From: Ancylobacter vacuolatus
GTDB taxonomy: Bacteria; Pseudomonadota; Alphaproteobacteria; Rhizobiales; Xanthobacteraceae
Reading direction: 5' to 3'
NCBI RefSeq assembly: GCF_030813595.1
Contig: NZ_JAUSUH010000002.1
Span: forward strand, 310,001-374,000
Length of the DNA: 64,000 bases
Under the pieces are notes generated by a model. That model had not been told where the DNA came from. It did no database searches and saw nothing but the letters and a program-made list of their open reading frames with translations. Both the position numbers and the translations under genes were made by a program. Shown here in pieces: positions 1-9,170 of this stretch. How positions within the stretch are numbered: position 1 is the stretch's first letter; each line of letters opens with the position of its first letter.

Positions 1-1397
1 GTGAGCGTGCCGAGCGCGCCGGCCGCGCCCGGCGCCAGCGTGCCGCCGGCCTGGACATAGCCCGAGGCCGCGCGGAGGGTTCCGGTGCCGGAGACGACGC
101 CGCCAAATTGCAGCAGGCCGCCCGTCACCAGCGTGCCGCCAATGGCGAGGCTTCCGCCGCCCAGCGCGGTGTCGAGCAGCACCTCCAGCTGCGTGCCGGC
201 GGCGATGTCCAGCCGCGCCGCCGGATGCGCCAGGGTGAGCCGGTCTAGGGTGGGCGAGAGGTCGAGGTGGATCTGCGCGGCGTTGGCGAGCGTCACCTCA
301 TAATAGCGGCCGAGCGTTCCGTAGAAGGCGAAGTCGCCATCCACATTGTCCGGCGTCTCGTGGCGGCCGAGCGTGTCGGTCCAGCGAGAGGCGTCGCTCC
401 AGGCGAAGGCGCCAGCGGCGGCGGAGGTGCTGCGCAGCGGGTTGGCGGCGGCGAGCCAGTCCACATGGTCGGCGACGGCGCCGTAGGTGGCGAAGCTTCC
501 ATAGGTGAAGATGGGCTGGCCCGGATTGTCGGGGTCCTCGATTCCCGCCATCGAGGCCACGCCGATCTGGACCAGCGCGCCATCGGGCATGACCATAAAG
601 AGCGGGCCGCCGCTGTCGCCTGGCGCCGGACTGCCCTGCCAGGCCGGCACCGGGGCCGTGAGGTCATAGTCGTTCGGATTGTTCGGGTTCAGCGGGTCGC
701 GAAACTCGAGATTGAGCAGATAGCCGCCATCCGGCAGCGCCTCGATCTCGCCGAGCGAGCCGGTGACAGCGCGGCGGCGCTCGTCATAGCCGAGATTGTT
801 CTGGGTCCCGGTACCCATTTCGCCATAGCCGGCCATCCACACCACATCGCCGACACCGGGCAACTGAGCGGGCGAGGTGGCGAGCGTTACCGGCGCGATC
901 TCGGTCACCGGCCGGGCCAGCGAGATCAGCGCGACGTCATTATAGGGATAGCCGGCGGGAGCATAGGCGGGATTGACCGCGACGCCGCTGAGGGCGCGAT
1001 CATTGGCGGTCGGCTGCGTCGAGTCGGGGGAGAAGCGGACCTCCACCTCGTTCAACCAGCTGAGCACCACCCCCGTCTCGTCGCTCAGCGCGCAATGGCC
1101 GGCGGTGAGCACGGTGCGGGAATTGATCAGCGTGCCGGTGCAGATCGCCAGGCCGTCGATCGAGAGCGCGACGACATTGGCGAAGCGGTTTTCGCTGTCG
1201 TACCAGTTCTGCACGCCGCCCACGGCCGCGGCATCGACATCGTTGAGATAGATCGCGCCCGCCGGCGCGGCGGCGAGCAGCAGGCCGGCGGCCAGCGCGA
1301 GAACAGGGGCGAGGCGCCGTCCGGCACCCGGCCTGCGCACGCGGACACGCCGCGCAGCGGGGAGGTTCGCCGCCGATCGCGTTGCGTTCGCGCCCAC
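1..1397 (-). CDS. Secreted trypsin-like (S1) serine protease, partial, with autotransporter-like repeats
   Basis: The gene runs leftward off the window, so only the N-terminal part is visible. The whole catalytic triad can be read on the minus strand: TAGHC (His) near 1100, PYNDVALISL (Asp) near 940 and PGDSGGPL (Ser) at 603-620. A signal peptide precedes the mature start: an Arg-rich n-region, then LAPVLALAAGLLLAAAPAGA. Beyond the protease domain, at 1-300, lie Gly-rich segments (GGSLAIGGTL, GGLLQFGGVVSGTGTL) typical of passenger-associated repeats of autotransporters. An autotransporter beta-barrel further left is therefore likely but unseen. I chose the GTG at 1397 because AAAGG lies just upstream; a GTG at 1340, right before the signal peptide, is the alternative. 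Likely role: an extracellular or surface protease of unknown substrate. Confidence 0.8.
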   Translation of the reverse strand, partial: MGANATRSAANLPAARRVRVRRPGAGRRLAPVLALAAGLLLAAAPAGAIYLNDVDAAAVGGVQNWYDSENRFANVVALSIDGLAICTGTLINSRTVLTAGHCALSDETGVVLSWLNEVEVRFSPDSTQPTANDRALSGVAVNPAYAPAGYPYNDVALISLARPVTEIAPVTLATSPAQLPGVGDVVWMAGYGEMGTGTQNNLGYDERRRAVTGSLGEIEALPDGGYLLNLEFRDPLNPNNPNDYDLTAPVPAWQGSPAPGDSGGPLFMVMPDGALVQIGVASMAGIEDPDNPGQPIFTYGSFATYGAVADHVDWLAAANPLRSTSAAAGAFAWSDASRWTDTLGRHETPDNVDGDFAFYGTLGRYYEVTLANAAQIHLDLSPTLDRLTLAHPAARLDIAAGTQLEVLLDTALGGGSLAIGGTLVTGGLLQFGGVVSGTGTLRAASGYVQAGGTLAPGAAGALGTL

Positions 1398-1453
1398 CTC
1401 GCCTTTGCCCCCGTACCGTGCTTTCCCTTTCGATAGCCCGGATTCCGCCGCGC

Positions 1454-2491
1454 TCACAAGCGCGCCGGACCGGCCGCGCGGCTCTTTATGGCAGGGGCGG
1501 TAACGGGAGGAGCGGTGCTGGCGCGCAGCACCAGCTCGGTGGGGAGCACGATGTCGCCCTCCAGCGCCTCGCCGCCGATCATCGCCAGCAGGCATTGCGC
1601 CGCCCGGCGGCCGATCGCCTCGCGCGGCTGGCGGATGGTGGAGAGCGCCGGCGTCATGTGCGAGACCAGCTCGATATCGTCGAACCCCATCACCGACACG
1701 TCGCGCGGCACGGCAAGGCCGCGATGCTGCACCTCGCCGATGAAGCCGCAGGCCATAGCGTCGCTGGCGAGGAACATTGCCGTGGGACGCTCTTGCGCCG
1801 GCAAAGCGAGCCAGGCGGCGCCGGCGACGCGGCCGGAATCGAGGCTGAAATCGCCGGGAAGCACGAGCGGCGGCGGCAGGCCGCGCGCGGCCAGCGCCTG
1901 CTCGGTGCCGGCGAGGCGCGCCTCGCTCAGCACATTACCCGGCGGGCCCATCACATGGCCGATGCGCGTGTGGCCGAGATCGGCGAGATGGCCGACCGCG
2001 ACCCGCGCCGCCGCGCGGTTATCGATCTTCACCCGCGGCGCCTCGATACCCGGTATCCATTCGCAGGCCAGCACGATCGGCACCCGGCGCTTGAGGCCCT
2101 CGGCCGGCAGCGTGCCGTCGAGCACGATCAGCCCGTCGGCACGGCTCGGCTCGGCATAGCCGAGCAGGGTTTCCCCACCCATGGCGCAGGTATCGGCGAT
2201 CAGCAGATTATAGCCCGCCCCGGCGAGCACCGCCGCCATGCCGGCGAGGATCTGCGAGAAGAACGGGTTGGACAGGTTCGGCACCAGCGCCACCACCCCG
2301 CCGGTGCGCCGGTGGCGCAGATTGCGCGCGGCGTGGTTGAGCCGATAGCCGGTCTGGCGGATCGCCTCCTCGACGCTGCGCCGCGTCTCCGCGCTCACCA
2401 CGTCGGGATTTGAGAGCACGCGGCTGACCGTCGCGGTGGAAACGCCGGCGAGCCGCGCCACGTCCACGATCTTCGGTCTCTGGTGCTGCAT
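1454..2491 (-). CDS. LacI-family transcriptional repressor of the adjacent sugar operon
   Basis: The N-terminus KIVDVARLAGVSTATVSRVL is a textbook LacI helix-turn-helix, followed by the hinge (AARNLRHRRTGGVVALVP) and a periplasmic-binding-protein-like effector domain of about 280 residues. An upstream in-frame ATG exists at 2527, but the ATG at 2491 is preceded by GGAGGGG and starts right at the HTH, so it is preferred. The gene is divergent from the sugar utilisation operon beginning at 2656, and two LacI-type inverted sites lie in the gap. It very probably represses that operon and perhaps itself, with release by the imported sugar or a derivative. The effector cannot be deduced from sequence. 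Confidence 0.92.
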   Translation of the reverse strand: MQHQRPKIVDVARLAGVSTATVSRVLSNPDVVSAETRRSVEEAIRQTGYRLNHAARNLRHRRTGGVVALVPNLSNPFFSQILAGMAAVLAGAGYNLLIADTCAMGGETLLGYAEPSRADGLIVLDGTLPAEGLKRRVPIVLACEWIPGIEAPRVKIDNRAAARVAVGHLADLGHTRIGHVMGPPGNVLSEARLAGTEQALAARGLPPPLVLPGDFSLDSGRVAGAAWLALPAQERPTAMFLASDAMACGFIGEVQHRGLAVPRDVSVMGFDDIELVSHMTPALSTIRQPREAIGRRAAQCLLAMIGGEALEGDIVLPTELVLRASTAPPVTAPAIKSRAAGPARL

Positions 2492-2569
2492 GGCCCCTCC
2501 ATAGACGCGCCGGGGGCTCTCTGGCAATGCACGCGCGCTGGCGTTGCGGCATTCCCGTCCACACCCTCT

Positions 2570-2615
2570 TGCAATCGATTACAAGCCTCCGCTAGGCTGA
2601 ATGCAACCGATTACA
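2570..2615. promoter_or_regulatory. Paired LacI-type operators
   Basis: Two near-identical 14-mers, TGCAATCGATTACA at 2570-2583 and TGCAACCGATTACA at 2602-2615, differ at one position. Each is an imperfect palindrome around the central CG, as LacI/PurR-family sites are. Their spacing is 32 bp start to start, close to three helical turns, so two dimers would sit on the same DNA face. They lie between the lacI gene and the isomerase start at 2656, in a locally AT-richer stretch. Regulation by the adjacent LacI protein is inferred. Confidence 0.75.
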
Positions 2616-2655
2616 AAAACCAACGGTTGGCCGGTACGCCGGTCGGGAGGAAAAC

Positions 2656-3714
2656 ATGCGGACCATCAAGGGGCCGGGCCTGTTTCTGGCCCAGTTCATC
2701 GGCACAGACGCGCCCTTCGACAGCTGGCAGAACATCACGCGCTGGGCGGCCGAATGCGGCTATGCCGGCGTGCAGGTGCCCACCAACGACCCGCGCATCC
2801 TCGATCTCGACCAGGCCGCCGCCTCGCGCGACTGGTGCGCGCAATGGGCCGGGCAGGGGTCGCAGAACGGCGTCGTCGTCACCGAGCTCTCCACCCATCT
2901 GCAGGGCCAGCTGGTGGCGGTGCATCCCGCCTATGACGCGATGTTCGACGGCTTCGCGGCGCCCCAGGTGCGCGGCAATCCGGCGGCGCGGCAGGAATGG
3001 GCGGTCGACCAGATGAAGAAGGCGCTCACCGCCTCGAAGCATCTCGGCCTCACCGCCATGGTGACCTTCTCCGGCGCGCTCGCCTGGCCCTATGTCTATC
3101 CCTGGCCGCAGCGCCCGGCCGGGCTGGTGGAAGAGGCGTTCGACGAACTGGCCCGCCGCTGGCGCCCGCTGCTCGACTTCGCCGACGACTGCGGCGTCGA
3201 TCTCTGCTTCGAGATCCATCCGGGTGAGGATCTGCACGACGGCGACACGTTCGAGATGTTCCTGGAGCGGGTGGACAACCATCCGCGTGCCAAGATGCTC
3301 TACGACCCCTCGCATTACGTGCTGCAGCAGCTCGACTATCTCGACCATCTCGACATCTATGCCGAGCGCATCGGCATGTTTCACGTCAAGGACGCCGAGT
3401 TCAACCCGACCGGCCGCAAGGGCGTCTATGGCGGCTACCAGCCCTGGCTGAAGCGCGCCGGCCGCTTCCGCAGCCCGGGCGACGGGCAGGTGGATTTCGG
3501 CGCCATCTTCTCCAAGCTGGCGGCGATGGATTTCGACGGCTGGGCGGTGGTCGAGTGGGAATGCTGCCTGAAGCACCCCGAGGACGGGGCGCGCGAGGGA
3601 GCCGCGTTCGTGAAGAACCACATCATCCGCGTCACCGAGAAGGCGTTCGATGATTTCGCCGCTGGCGCCACCGACCGCGCCGCCAATCGCGCGCTGCTGG
3701 GGCTGGACCGATGA
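2656..3714 (+). CDS. Sugar phosphate isomerase/epimerase family protein (xylose-isomerase-like TIM barrel)
   Basis: 352 residues matching the AP-endonuclease-2/xylose-isomerase-like TIM-barrel family used in sugar, inositol and keto-sugar catabolism. Family features visible are metal-ligand-rich strands such as CFEIHPGEDLHDGD, KMLYDPSHYVLQQ, GMFHVKDAEF and WAVVEWECC, with Glu, Asp and His residues in the usual places for a divalent-metal site. The start is supported by GGGAGG about 8 bases upstream. It is the first gene of the operon, overlaps the downstream oxidoreductase by 4 bp (ATGA), and is paired with it as usual in inositol or scyllo-inosose-type pathways. The exact substrate is not readable. 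Confidence 0.87.
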   Translation: MRTIKGPGLFLAQFIGTDAPFDSWQNITRWAAECGYAGVQVPTNDPRILDLDQAAASRDWCAQWAGQGSQNGVVVTELSTHLQGQLVAVHPAYDAMFDGFAAPQVRGNPAARQEWAVDQMKKALTASKHLGLTAMVTFSGALAWPYVYPWPQRPAGLVEEAFDELARRWRPLLDFADDCGVDLCFEIHPGEDLHDGDTFEMFLERVDNHPRAKMLYDPSHYVLQQLDYLDHLDIYAERIGMFHVKDAEFNPTGRKGVYGGYQPWLKRAGRFRSPGDGQVDFGAIFSKLAAMDFDGWAVVEWECCLKHPEDGAREGAAFVKNHIIRVTEKAFDDFAAGATDRAANRALLGLDR

Positions 3715-4862
3715 GCGCCCCCTCAGCGAATGCCCCGCTGCGGCTCGGCATGGTGGGCGGCGGTTCGGGGGCCTTCATCGGCGCCGTGCACCGCATCGCC
3801 GCCCGGCTCGACGGCGAATTCACGCTCATGGCTGGCGCGCTCTCCTCCACCCCGGAGAAATCCCGCGCCTCGGCGGCGGCGCTGGGAATCCCGCGCGCCT
3901 ATGACGACTACCTCGCCATGGCCAAGGGCGAGGCGCGGCGCAAGGACGGCATCGAGGCGGTGGCGATCGTCACGCCGAACCACATGCATGCCGGCCCGGC
4001 GATCGAGTTTCTCAAGCGCGGCATTCATGTCATCTGCGACAAGCCGCTGACCGCGACCATGGCGGAAGCGAAGAAGCTGGCCAAGGTCGCGGAGCAGGCC
4101 AAGGCGCTGTTCGTACTCACGCATAACTACACCGGCTACCCGATGATCCGGCAGGCCCGCGCCATGGTGGCGGCGGGCGACATTGGCCGAATCCGGCTGG
4201 TGCAGGTGGAATATGTGCAGGACTGGCTGACCGAGGCGGCGGAGAAATCCGGCTCGAAGCAGGCGGAATGGCGCACCGACCCGGAACGCTCCGGCGCGGG
4301 CGGGGCGACCGGCGACATCGGCACCCATGCCTATAACCTCGCCTGCTTCGTCTCCGGCCTGACGCCGGAAGCGCTGGCGGCCGACCTCTCCATCTTCGTG
4401 CCCGGCCGGGCGCTCGACGACAACGCCCATGTGCTGCTGCGCTTTGAAGGCGGGGCGCGCGGCATGCTGTGGGCGAGCCAGGTGGCGCCGGGCAATGAGA
4501 ACGGGCTGCGCCTGCGCGTCTATGGCGAGAAGGGCGGGCTGGAATGGGCGCAGGAGGACCCGAACTATCTCTGGTTCACCCCCTTCGGCGAGCCGAGGCG
4601 CCGCATCACCCGCAACGGGGCCGGCGCGGGGCCGGAGGCCGGGCGCGTCTCGCGCATTCCGCCCGGCCATCCGGAAGGGTATCTGGAAGGCTTCGCCAAT
4701 ATCTATGCCGAGGCGGCGCGGGCCATCCGCGCCCATCAGGCGGGTGAGAAGGTGCCGGAAGGCGTGCTCTACCCCACGCTGGCGGACGGGCTGGCCGGCA
4801 TGCGCTTCGTCGAGGCCTGCGTGCAGTCCTCGCGCCGCAATGCCGGCTGGGTGACGCTGTGA
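3711..4862 (+). CDS. Gfo/Idh/MocA family NAD(P)-dependent oxidoreductase
   Basis: 383 residues. The N-terminal Rossmann fold begins LRLGMVGGGSGAFIGAVHR, followed by the family signature around VTPNHMHAGPAIEFLKRGIHVICDKPLT, where the CDKP Lys is the conserved catalytic lysine (usually EKP). The C-terminal alpha/beta domain contains GGATGDIGTHAYNLACFVSG with the conserved Asp/His pair. It overlaps the isomerase upstream and the ABC ATPase downstream (GTGA), so the three are translationally coupled. Likely role: oxidation or reduction of the imported sugar or cyclitol in the cytoplasm; the substrate is unknown. Confidence 0.9.
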   Translation: MSAPSANAPLRLGMVGGGSGAFIGAVHRIAARLDGEFTLMAGALSSTPEKSRASAAALGIPRAYDDYLAMAKGEARRKDGIEAVAIVTPNHMHAGPAIEFLKRGIHVICDKPLTATMAEAKKLAKVAEQAKALFVLTHNYTGYPMIRQARAMVAAGDIGRIRLVQVEYVQDWLTEAAEKSGSKQAEWRTDPERSGAGGATGDIGTHAYNLACFVSGLTPEALAADLSIFVPGRALDDNAHVLLRFEGGARGMLWASQVAPGNENGLRLRVYGEKGGLEWAQEDPNYLWFTPFGEPRRRITRNGAGAGPEAGRVSRIPPGHPEGYLEGFANIYAEAARAIRAHQAGEKVPEGVLYPTLADGLAGMRFVEACVQSSRRNAGWVTL

Positions 4863-6388
4863 GCACCGCCCCGGAGCGCGCGGCCGCCCCGGTGCTCGAA
4901 CTCGTCGATGTGCGCAAGAGCTTCGGGCCGATCGAGATCCTGCACGGCATCGACTTCGCGCTCCACGCCGGGGAAGTGCACGCGCTGATCGGCGAGAACG
5001 GCGCCGGCAAGTCGACGATCATGAAGATCCTCGGCGGCTTCCTTGCGCCCTCCTCCGGCGCGGTGCGGCTGGACGGGGCGCCGGCGCCCTACACGACCGG
5101 CGCGCAAGCCGAGGCTTTGGGCGTGGTGGTGATCCACCAGGAGTTCAACCTCGCCCCCGACCTCACCGTCAGCGAGAACATCTGGCTCGGGCGCGAGCTG
5201 GGCGGGCTGTTCCTCGACCACCGGGCGATGCGGACGGGAACGCAGGCGCTGCTGGATGAGCTCGACAGCCCGATCCGCCCGGAGGCGCGCATCCGCGACC
5301 TGCCCGTCTCCGACCGGCAGATGGTGGAGATCGCCAAGGCGCTGGCCCGCAAGGCGCGGGTGCTTGTTATGGACGAGCCTTCCGCCGTGCTCACCCATAA
5401 AGAGGTGGAGGTGCTTTTCCGCCAGATCGAGCGGCTGCGGGCGCAGGGCGTGGCGCTGCTCTACACCTCGCACCGGCTGGAGGAGATCACCCGCCTCGCC
5501 GACCGCGTCACCGTGCTGCGCGACGGAGCGGTGGTACGAAAGGCCGGGCGCGGCGAACTGACCGAGGACGGCATGGCCACCGCCATGGTCGGGCGCAAGC
5601 TGGAGGATATCTACCCGCCCAAGCGCCACCATGCCGGCGCGGTGGCGCTGGAGGTGCGGGGCTTCTCCGTGCCGCCGCTGGTGAAGGACATTTCCTTCAC
5701 CCTGCGGCGCGGCGAGGTGCTGGGCATTTCAGGCCTGGTCGGCTCCGGCCGCACCGAACTCGCCGAGGGGCTGGTGGGCCTGCGCCCCGCCAGCGGCGAG
5801 ATCCTGCGCCACGGCGTGCCGGTCAAGGTCGGCTCGGTGCGCGAGGCGGCCGCCTGCGGCATGGCCTATCTCACCGAGGACCGGAAGGAGCACGGGCTGC
5901 TGCTCGACAAGAACCTCGCGGTGAACCTCACCCTCTCGACGCTGGCCCGCTTCGGCACGCCCTTCATCGATGCCGGGCGCGAGGAGGCGGCGCTGACGCG
6001 GGCGATCGGCGATTTCGATATTCGCGCCCCGCGCCGCGACATGAAGGTGGGAAACCTCTCCGGCGGCAACCAGCAGAAGCTGCTGCTGGCCAAGACCATG
6101 CTCGGCGACCCGGAGGTGGTGATCATCGACGAGCCGACGCGCGGCATCGATGTCGGCACCAAGAGCCAGATCTACGCCTTTATCGACGCGCTGGCCGCCG
6201 AGGGGCGCAGCGTCATCGTCATCTCTTCCGACATGCCGGAGATTCTCGGCCTGTCCGACCGGGTGCTGGTGATGCGCCACGGCCGGATCGCCGGCGAGCT
6301 GGAGGGCGAGCGCCTCACCGAGAACGCCGTGGTGCGCCTCGTCATGGGCACCAATGAACAGGCCTCAGGGAGCGCCTCGCATGTCTGA
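4859..6388 (+). CDS. Sugar ABC transporter ATP-binding protein (RbsA/MglA type)
   Basis: 509 residues with two tandem nucleotide-binding domains, as in RbsA/MglA/XylG. The first has Walker A GENGAGKST and Walker B VLVMDEPSA. The second has a degenerate P-loop (GLVGSGRTELAEG) but a good signature (LSGGNQQKLLL) and VIIDEPTRGIDVG. This asymmetry is normal for carbohydrate-uptake CUT2 ATPases. The start is GTG, overlapping the previous stop by 4 bp. It powers sugar uptake with the permease and binding protein immediately downstream. Confidence 0.95.
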   Translation: MSTAPERAAAPVLELVDVRKSFGPIEILHGIDFALHAGEVHALIGENGAGKSTIMKILGGFLAPSSGAVRLDGAPAPYTTGAQAEALGVVVIHQEFNLAPDLTVSENIWLGRELGGLFLDHRAMRTGTQALLDELDSPIRPEARIRDLPVSDRQMVEIAKALARKARVLVMDEPSAVLTHKEVEVLFRQIERLRAQGVALLYTSHRLEEITRLADRVTVLRDGAVVRKAGRGELTEDGMATAMVGRKLEDIYPPKRHHAGAVALEVRGFSVPPLVKDISFTLRRGEVLGISGLVGSGRTELAEGLVGLRPASGEILRHGVPVKVGSVREAAACGMAYLTEDRKEHGLLLDKNLAVNLTLSTLARFGTPFIDAGREEAALTRAIGDFDIRAPRRDMKVGNLSGGNQQKLLLAKTMLGDPEVVIIDEPTRGIDVGTKSQIYAFIDALAAEGRSVIVISSDMPEILGLSDRVLVMRHGRIAGELEGERLTENAVVRLVMGTNEQASGSASHV

Positions 6389-7418
6389 CTCAACGCGCTC
6401 CGACCCCGCGCGCGCCGACCTCGCGCGCGCCGACACAGCGCGCCCTTCCCTCGCCGCGCGGCTGCCGGGCCTGTCGGCGCTCGGCCCGCTGCTGGCGCTG
6501 ATCCTGCTGGTGGCGCTGGGGGCGTATCTCAACGAGAACTTCCTCTCCGCTGGCAACGTCACCAATGTGCTGGCCCGCTCCGCCTTCATCGGCATGATCG
6601 CGGTGGGGATGACCTTCGTCATCACGTCAGGCGGGCTCGATCTCTCCGTCGGCTCGATGGCGGCGTTCATCGCCGGGGTGATGATTCTCGCCATGAACGC
6701 GCTGCTGCCCTCGATGGGCGTTGGCGTGCCGCTGATCCTCGCCGGCATGGGCATCGCGCTCGGCGCCGGGCTGCTGGCGGGGCTCGGCAACGGGCTATTG
6801 GTGACGAAGGCCCGGATCGAGCCGTTCATCGTCACGCTCGGCACCATGGGCATCTTCCGCTCGCTGGTGACGTGGCTGGCCGATGGCGGCACGATCAGCC
6901 TCGATTTCGGCGTCCGCCAGCTCTACCGGCCGGTCTATTATTCCGGCCTGTTCGGTATCGCCTGGCCGATCCTCGTCTTCGCTGTGGTGGCCATCGCCGG
7001 GCAGATCGCCATGCGCCATACGCGCTTCGGCCGCTACTGCGAGGCGATCGGCTCCAATGACAAGGTGGCGCTGTATTCGGCGGTGAATGTCGAGCGCATC
7101 CGGCTGATGACCTATGTGCTGCTCGGCCTGCTCGTCGGCCTTGCCACCATCATGTATGTGCCGCGCCTCGGCTCGGCCTCGGGCTCCACCGGCATGCTGT
7201 GGGAGCTGGAGGCGATCGCCGCCGTCATCATCGGCGGCACGGCGCTGAAGGGCGGCTATGGCCGGGTCTGGGGCACGGTAATCGGCGTGCTGATCCTGAG
7301 CCTGATCGACAACATCCTCATTCTGGCGGACCTCGTCTCTCCCTATCTCAACGGGACGATCCAGGGCGTCATCATCGTGCTCGCGGTGGTTCTCCAGCGC
7401 AGCAAATCATCCGCCTGA
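6381..7418 (+). CDS. Sugar ABC transporter permease (RbsC type)
   Basis: Inner-membrane permease of the CUT2 family with about 8-10 hydrophobic helices. The conserved loop GGLDLSVGSMAAF and the segment GGTALKGGYGRVWGT are hallmarks of RbsC/XylH/MglC. An in-frame ATG lies 27 bases upstream at 6354, but the ATG at 6381 has AGGGAG at a better distance and is preferred; this gives an 8-bp overlap with the ATPase gene. The N-terminus carries a short repeat rich in Ala-Arg (PARADLARADTARP), encoded by a GC-rich 15-base repeat, before the first membrane helix. Confidence 0.93.
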   Translation: MSDSTRSDPARADLARADTARPSLAARLPGLSALGPLLALILLVALGAYLNENFLSAGNVTNVLARSAFIGMIAVGMTFVITSGGLDLSVGSMAAFIAGVMILAMNALLPSMGVGVPLILAGMGIALGAGLLAGLGNGLLVTKARIEPFIVTLGTMGIFRSLVTWLADGGTISLDFGVRQLYRPVYYSGLFGIAWPILVFAVVAIAGQIAMRHTRFGRYCEAIGSNDKVALYSAVNVERIRLMTYVLLGLLVGLATIMYVPRLGSASGSTGMLWELEAIAAVIIGGTALKGGYGRVWGTVIGVLILSLIDNILILADLVSPYLNGTIQGVIIVLAVVLQRSKSSA

Positions 7419-7445
7419 GAGCGGAAATAACGGGAGGAAAACACA

Positions 7446-8411
7446 ATGGAACGCAGGACATTTCTCACCACCGCCGCCATTGGCACCGCGGCTGCCGCCA
7501 CCGGCCTCTCCCTGCCCGCCATGGCACAGGGCAAGAAGGCGGTGATCGGCGTCTCGATCCCCTCCGCCACCCACGGCTTCATGGGCGGGCTGAACTGGCA
7601 CGCGCAGGACACCATCAAGCGGCTGAAGGCGACCTATCCTAACCTCGAATTCGTGCTCGCCACCGCCGGCGCGGTCGGCAAGCAGGTCAATGACATCGAG
7701 GACATGGTGGCGACCCGCAACATCGACGCGCTTGTCGTGCTGCCCTTCGAATCCGAGCCGCTGACCAGCCCGGTCAAGGCGGTGAAGGACGCCGGCAAAT
7801 GGGTGACGGTGGTCGATCGCGGCCTCTCGCAGGCCGGCATCGAGGACCTCTATGTCGCCGGCGACAACACCGCCTTCGGTCGCGTCTCGGGCGAGTACTT
7901 CAAGGCCAACCTGAAGCCCGGCGCCAAGATCGTGGTGCTGCGTGGCATCCCGACCACGCTCGACAATGAGCGCGTCGAAGCTTTCCAGGCGGCCATTGCC
8001 GGCTCGGGGATCGAGATCCTCGACATGCAGCACGGCAATTGGAACCGCGACAAGGCGTTCTCGGTGATGCAGGACTACCTGTCCAAGCACAAGAAGATCG
8101 ACGCCGTCTGGGCGGCCGATGACGACATGGCGATCGGCGTCATGGAGGCCATCGCCCAGTCCGGGCGGCAGAAGGAAATGTGGATCGTCGGCGGCGCCGG
8201 CATGAAGCAGATCATCAAGCGGGTGATGGACAAGGACACGCAGATCCCGGTCGACGTGTCCTATCCCCCGGCGCTGATCTCCACCGCGCTGGAGGTCACG
8301 GCGCTGAACTTCGTGTCCGCCACGCCGGTCTATGGCCGCTTCATCATCGGCTCGACGCTGATCACGGCGGAGAACGCGGCGCAGTTCTACTTCCCCGACA
8401 GCCCGTTCTGA
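7446..8411 (+). CDS. Periplasmic sugar-binding protein of the ABC transporter
   Basis: 321 residues. The N-terminus ERRTFLTTAAIGTAAAATG followed by LSLPAMAQG is a twin-arginine-like signal peptide with an AxA-type cleavage site. The mature part is a type I periplasmic-binding fold of the ribose/galactose group: VIGVSIPSATHGFMGGL, IDALVVLPFESEPL, VDRGLSQAG, DAVWAADDDMAIGVMEA. It ends the operon, following the permease by 27 bp with GGGAGG before the ATG. A hairpin at 8428-8448 follows. It supplies substrate specificity for the uptake system. Confidence 0.93.
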   Translation: MERRTFLTTAAIGTAAAATGLSLPAMAQGKKAVIGVSIPSATHGFMGGLNWHAQDTIKRLKATYPNLEFVLATAGAVGKQVNDIEDMVATRNIDALVVLPFESEPLTSPVKAVKDAGKWVTVVDRGLSQAGIEDLYVAGDNTAFGRVSGEYFKANLKPGAKIVVLRGIPTTLDNERVEAFQAAIAGSGIEILDMQHGNWNRDKAFSVMQDYLSKHKKIDAVWAADDDMAIGVMEAIAQSGRQKEMWIVGGAGMKQIIKRVMDKDTQIPVDVSYPPALISTALEVTALNFVSATPVYGRFIIGSTLITAENAAQFYFPDSPF

Positions 8412-8427
8412 ACGGGCCGCATCTTCC

Positions 8428-8448
8428 GAGGGGGCCGGGCGCCCCCTC
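8428..8448 (+). terminator. Hairpin terminator after the sugar operon
   Basis: GAGGGGGC and GCCCCCTC form an 8-bp perfect stem around a 5-nt loop, 17 bases after the binding-protein stop. No strong T-run follows, so termination efficiency is uncertain. Confidence 0.55.
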
Positions 8449-8478
8449 CCGCCGCATGGCTCGTGATAAGCTCGCGTC

Positions 8479-9039
8479 ATGATTCAGTTTGACGGCGACG
8501 CGCTCGCCCTCGCGCCCCGCCTGATCGGCGTGACGCTGCTGGTCGACGGGGTGGGCGGGCTCATCGTCGAGACCGAGGCCTATCGCCGCGACGACCCCGC
8601 CTCGCACAGCTTTTCCGGCCCGGGCCGGCGCAATGCCGCGATGTTCGGGCCGCCCTTCCATGCCTATGTCTACCGCTCCTACGGCCTGCACTGGTGCTTC
8701 AACATCGTGGCGCAGGGCCATGGCGCCGTGCTGGTGCGGGCGCTGGCGCCGCTGATCGGGCTGGAGCGCATGGCGGAACGCCGGGGCGGGGCGGCCCGGC
8801 TCTGCGCGGGACCCGGTCGGCTCACCCAGGCGCTCGCCATAACAGGCGCCCTCGATGGCGCGCCGCTCGACCGCCCGCCCTTTGAATGGCGGGAGCGCGA
8901 GGGCGTGCCCGACATCGTCAGCGGACCGCGTATCGGCATCACCCAGGCGGTGGATGAACCCTGGCGCTTCGGGCTGCGCGGCTCGCCCTTTCTCAGCCGG
9001 CGCTTCGCCCGACCCTCACCGAGTACCCCTGGCCGGTAG
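8479..9039 (+). CDS. mpg: DNA-3-methyladenine glycosylase (AAG/MPG family)
   Basis: 186 residues of the AAG family, which excises alkylated purines to start base-excision repair. Motifs: [18 protein letters not shown] with the catalytic-region Glu, [22 protein letters not shown] and [11 protein letters not shown]. The protein is near normal bacterial length, but its C-terminus is a little divergent ([14 protein letters not shown]). It is a stand-alone gene after the sugar-operon hairpin. The catalase and exonuclease III genes downstream make a loose DNA-damage and oxidative-stress group. Confidence 0.92.
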   Translation: MIQFDGDALALAPRLIGVTLLVDGVGGLIVETEAYRRDDPASHSFSGPGRRNAAMFGPPFHAYVYRSYGLHWCFNIVAQGHGAVLVRALAPLIGLERMAERRGGAARLCAGPGRLTQALAITGALDGAPLDRPPFEWREREGVPDIVSGPRIGITQAVDEPWRFGLRGSPFLSRRFARPSPSTPGR

Positions 9040-9170
9040 CCGGCGAAGCGCGTCGCCCGGAGCAGACGAATCTGCCCCGCGAAAGCGTCCTCGCCGGCAA
9101 CGAAACCCCTCCCCTGCGGTTAGAGACGCAACGACCGATCACCGATCGCACGCCCAGGGAGCGCAGACAC

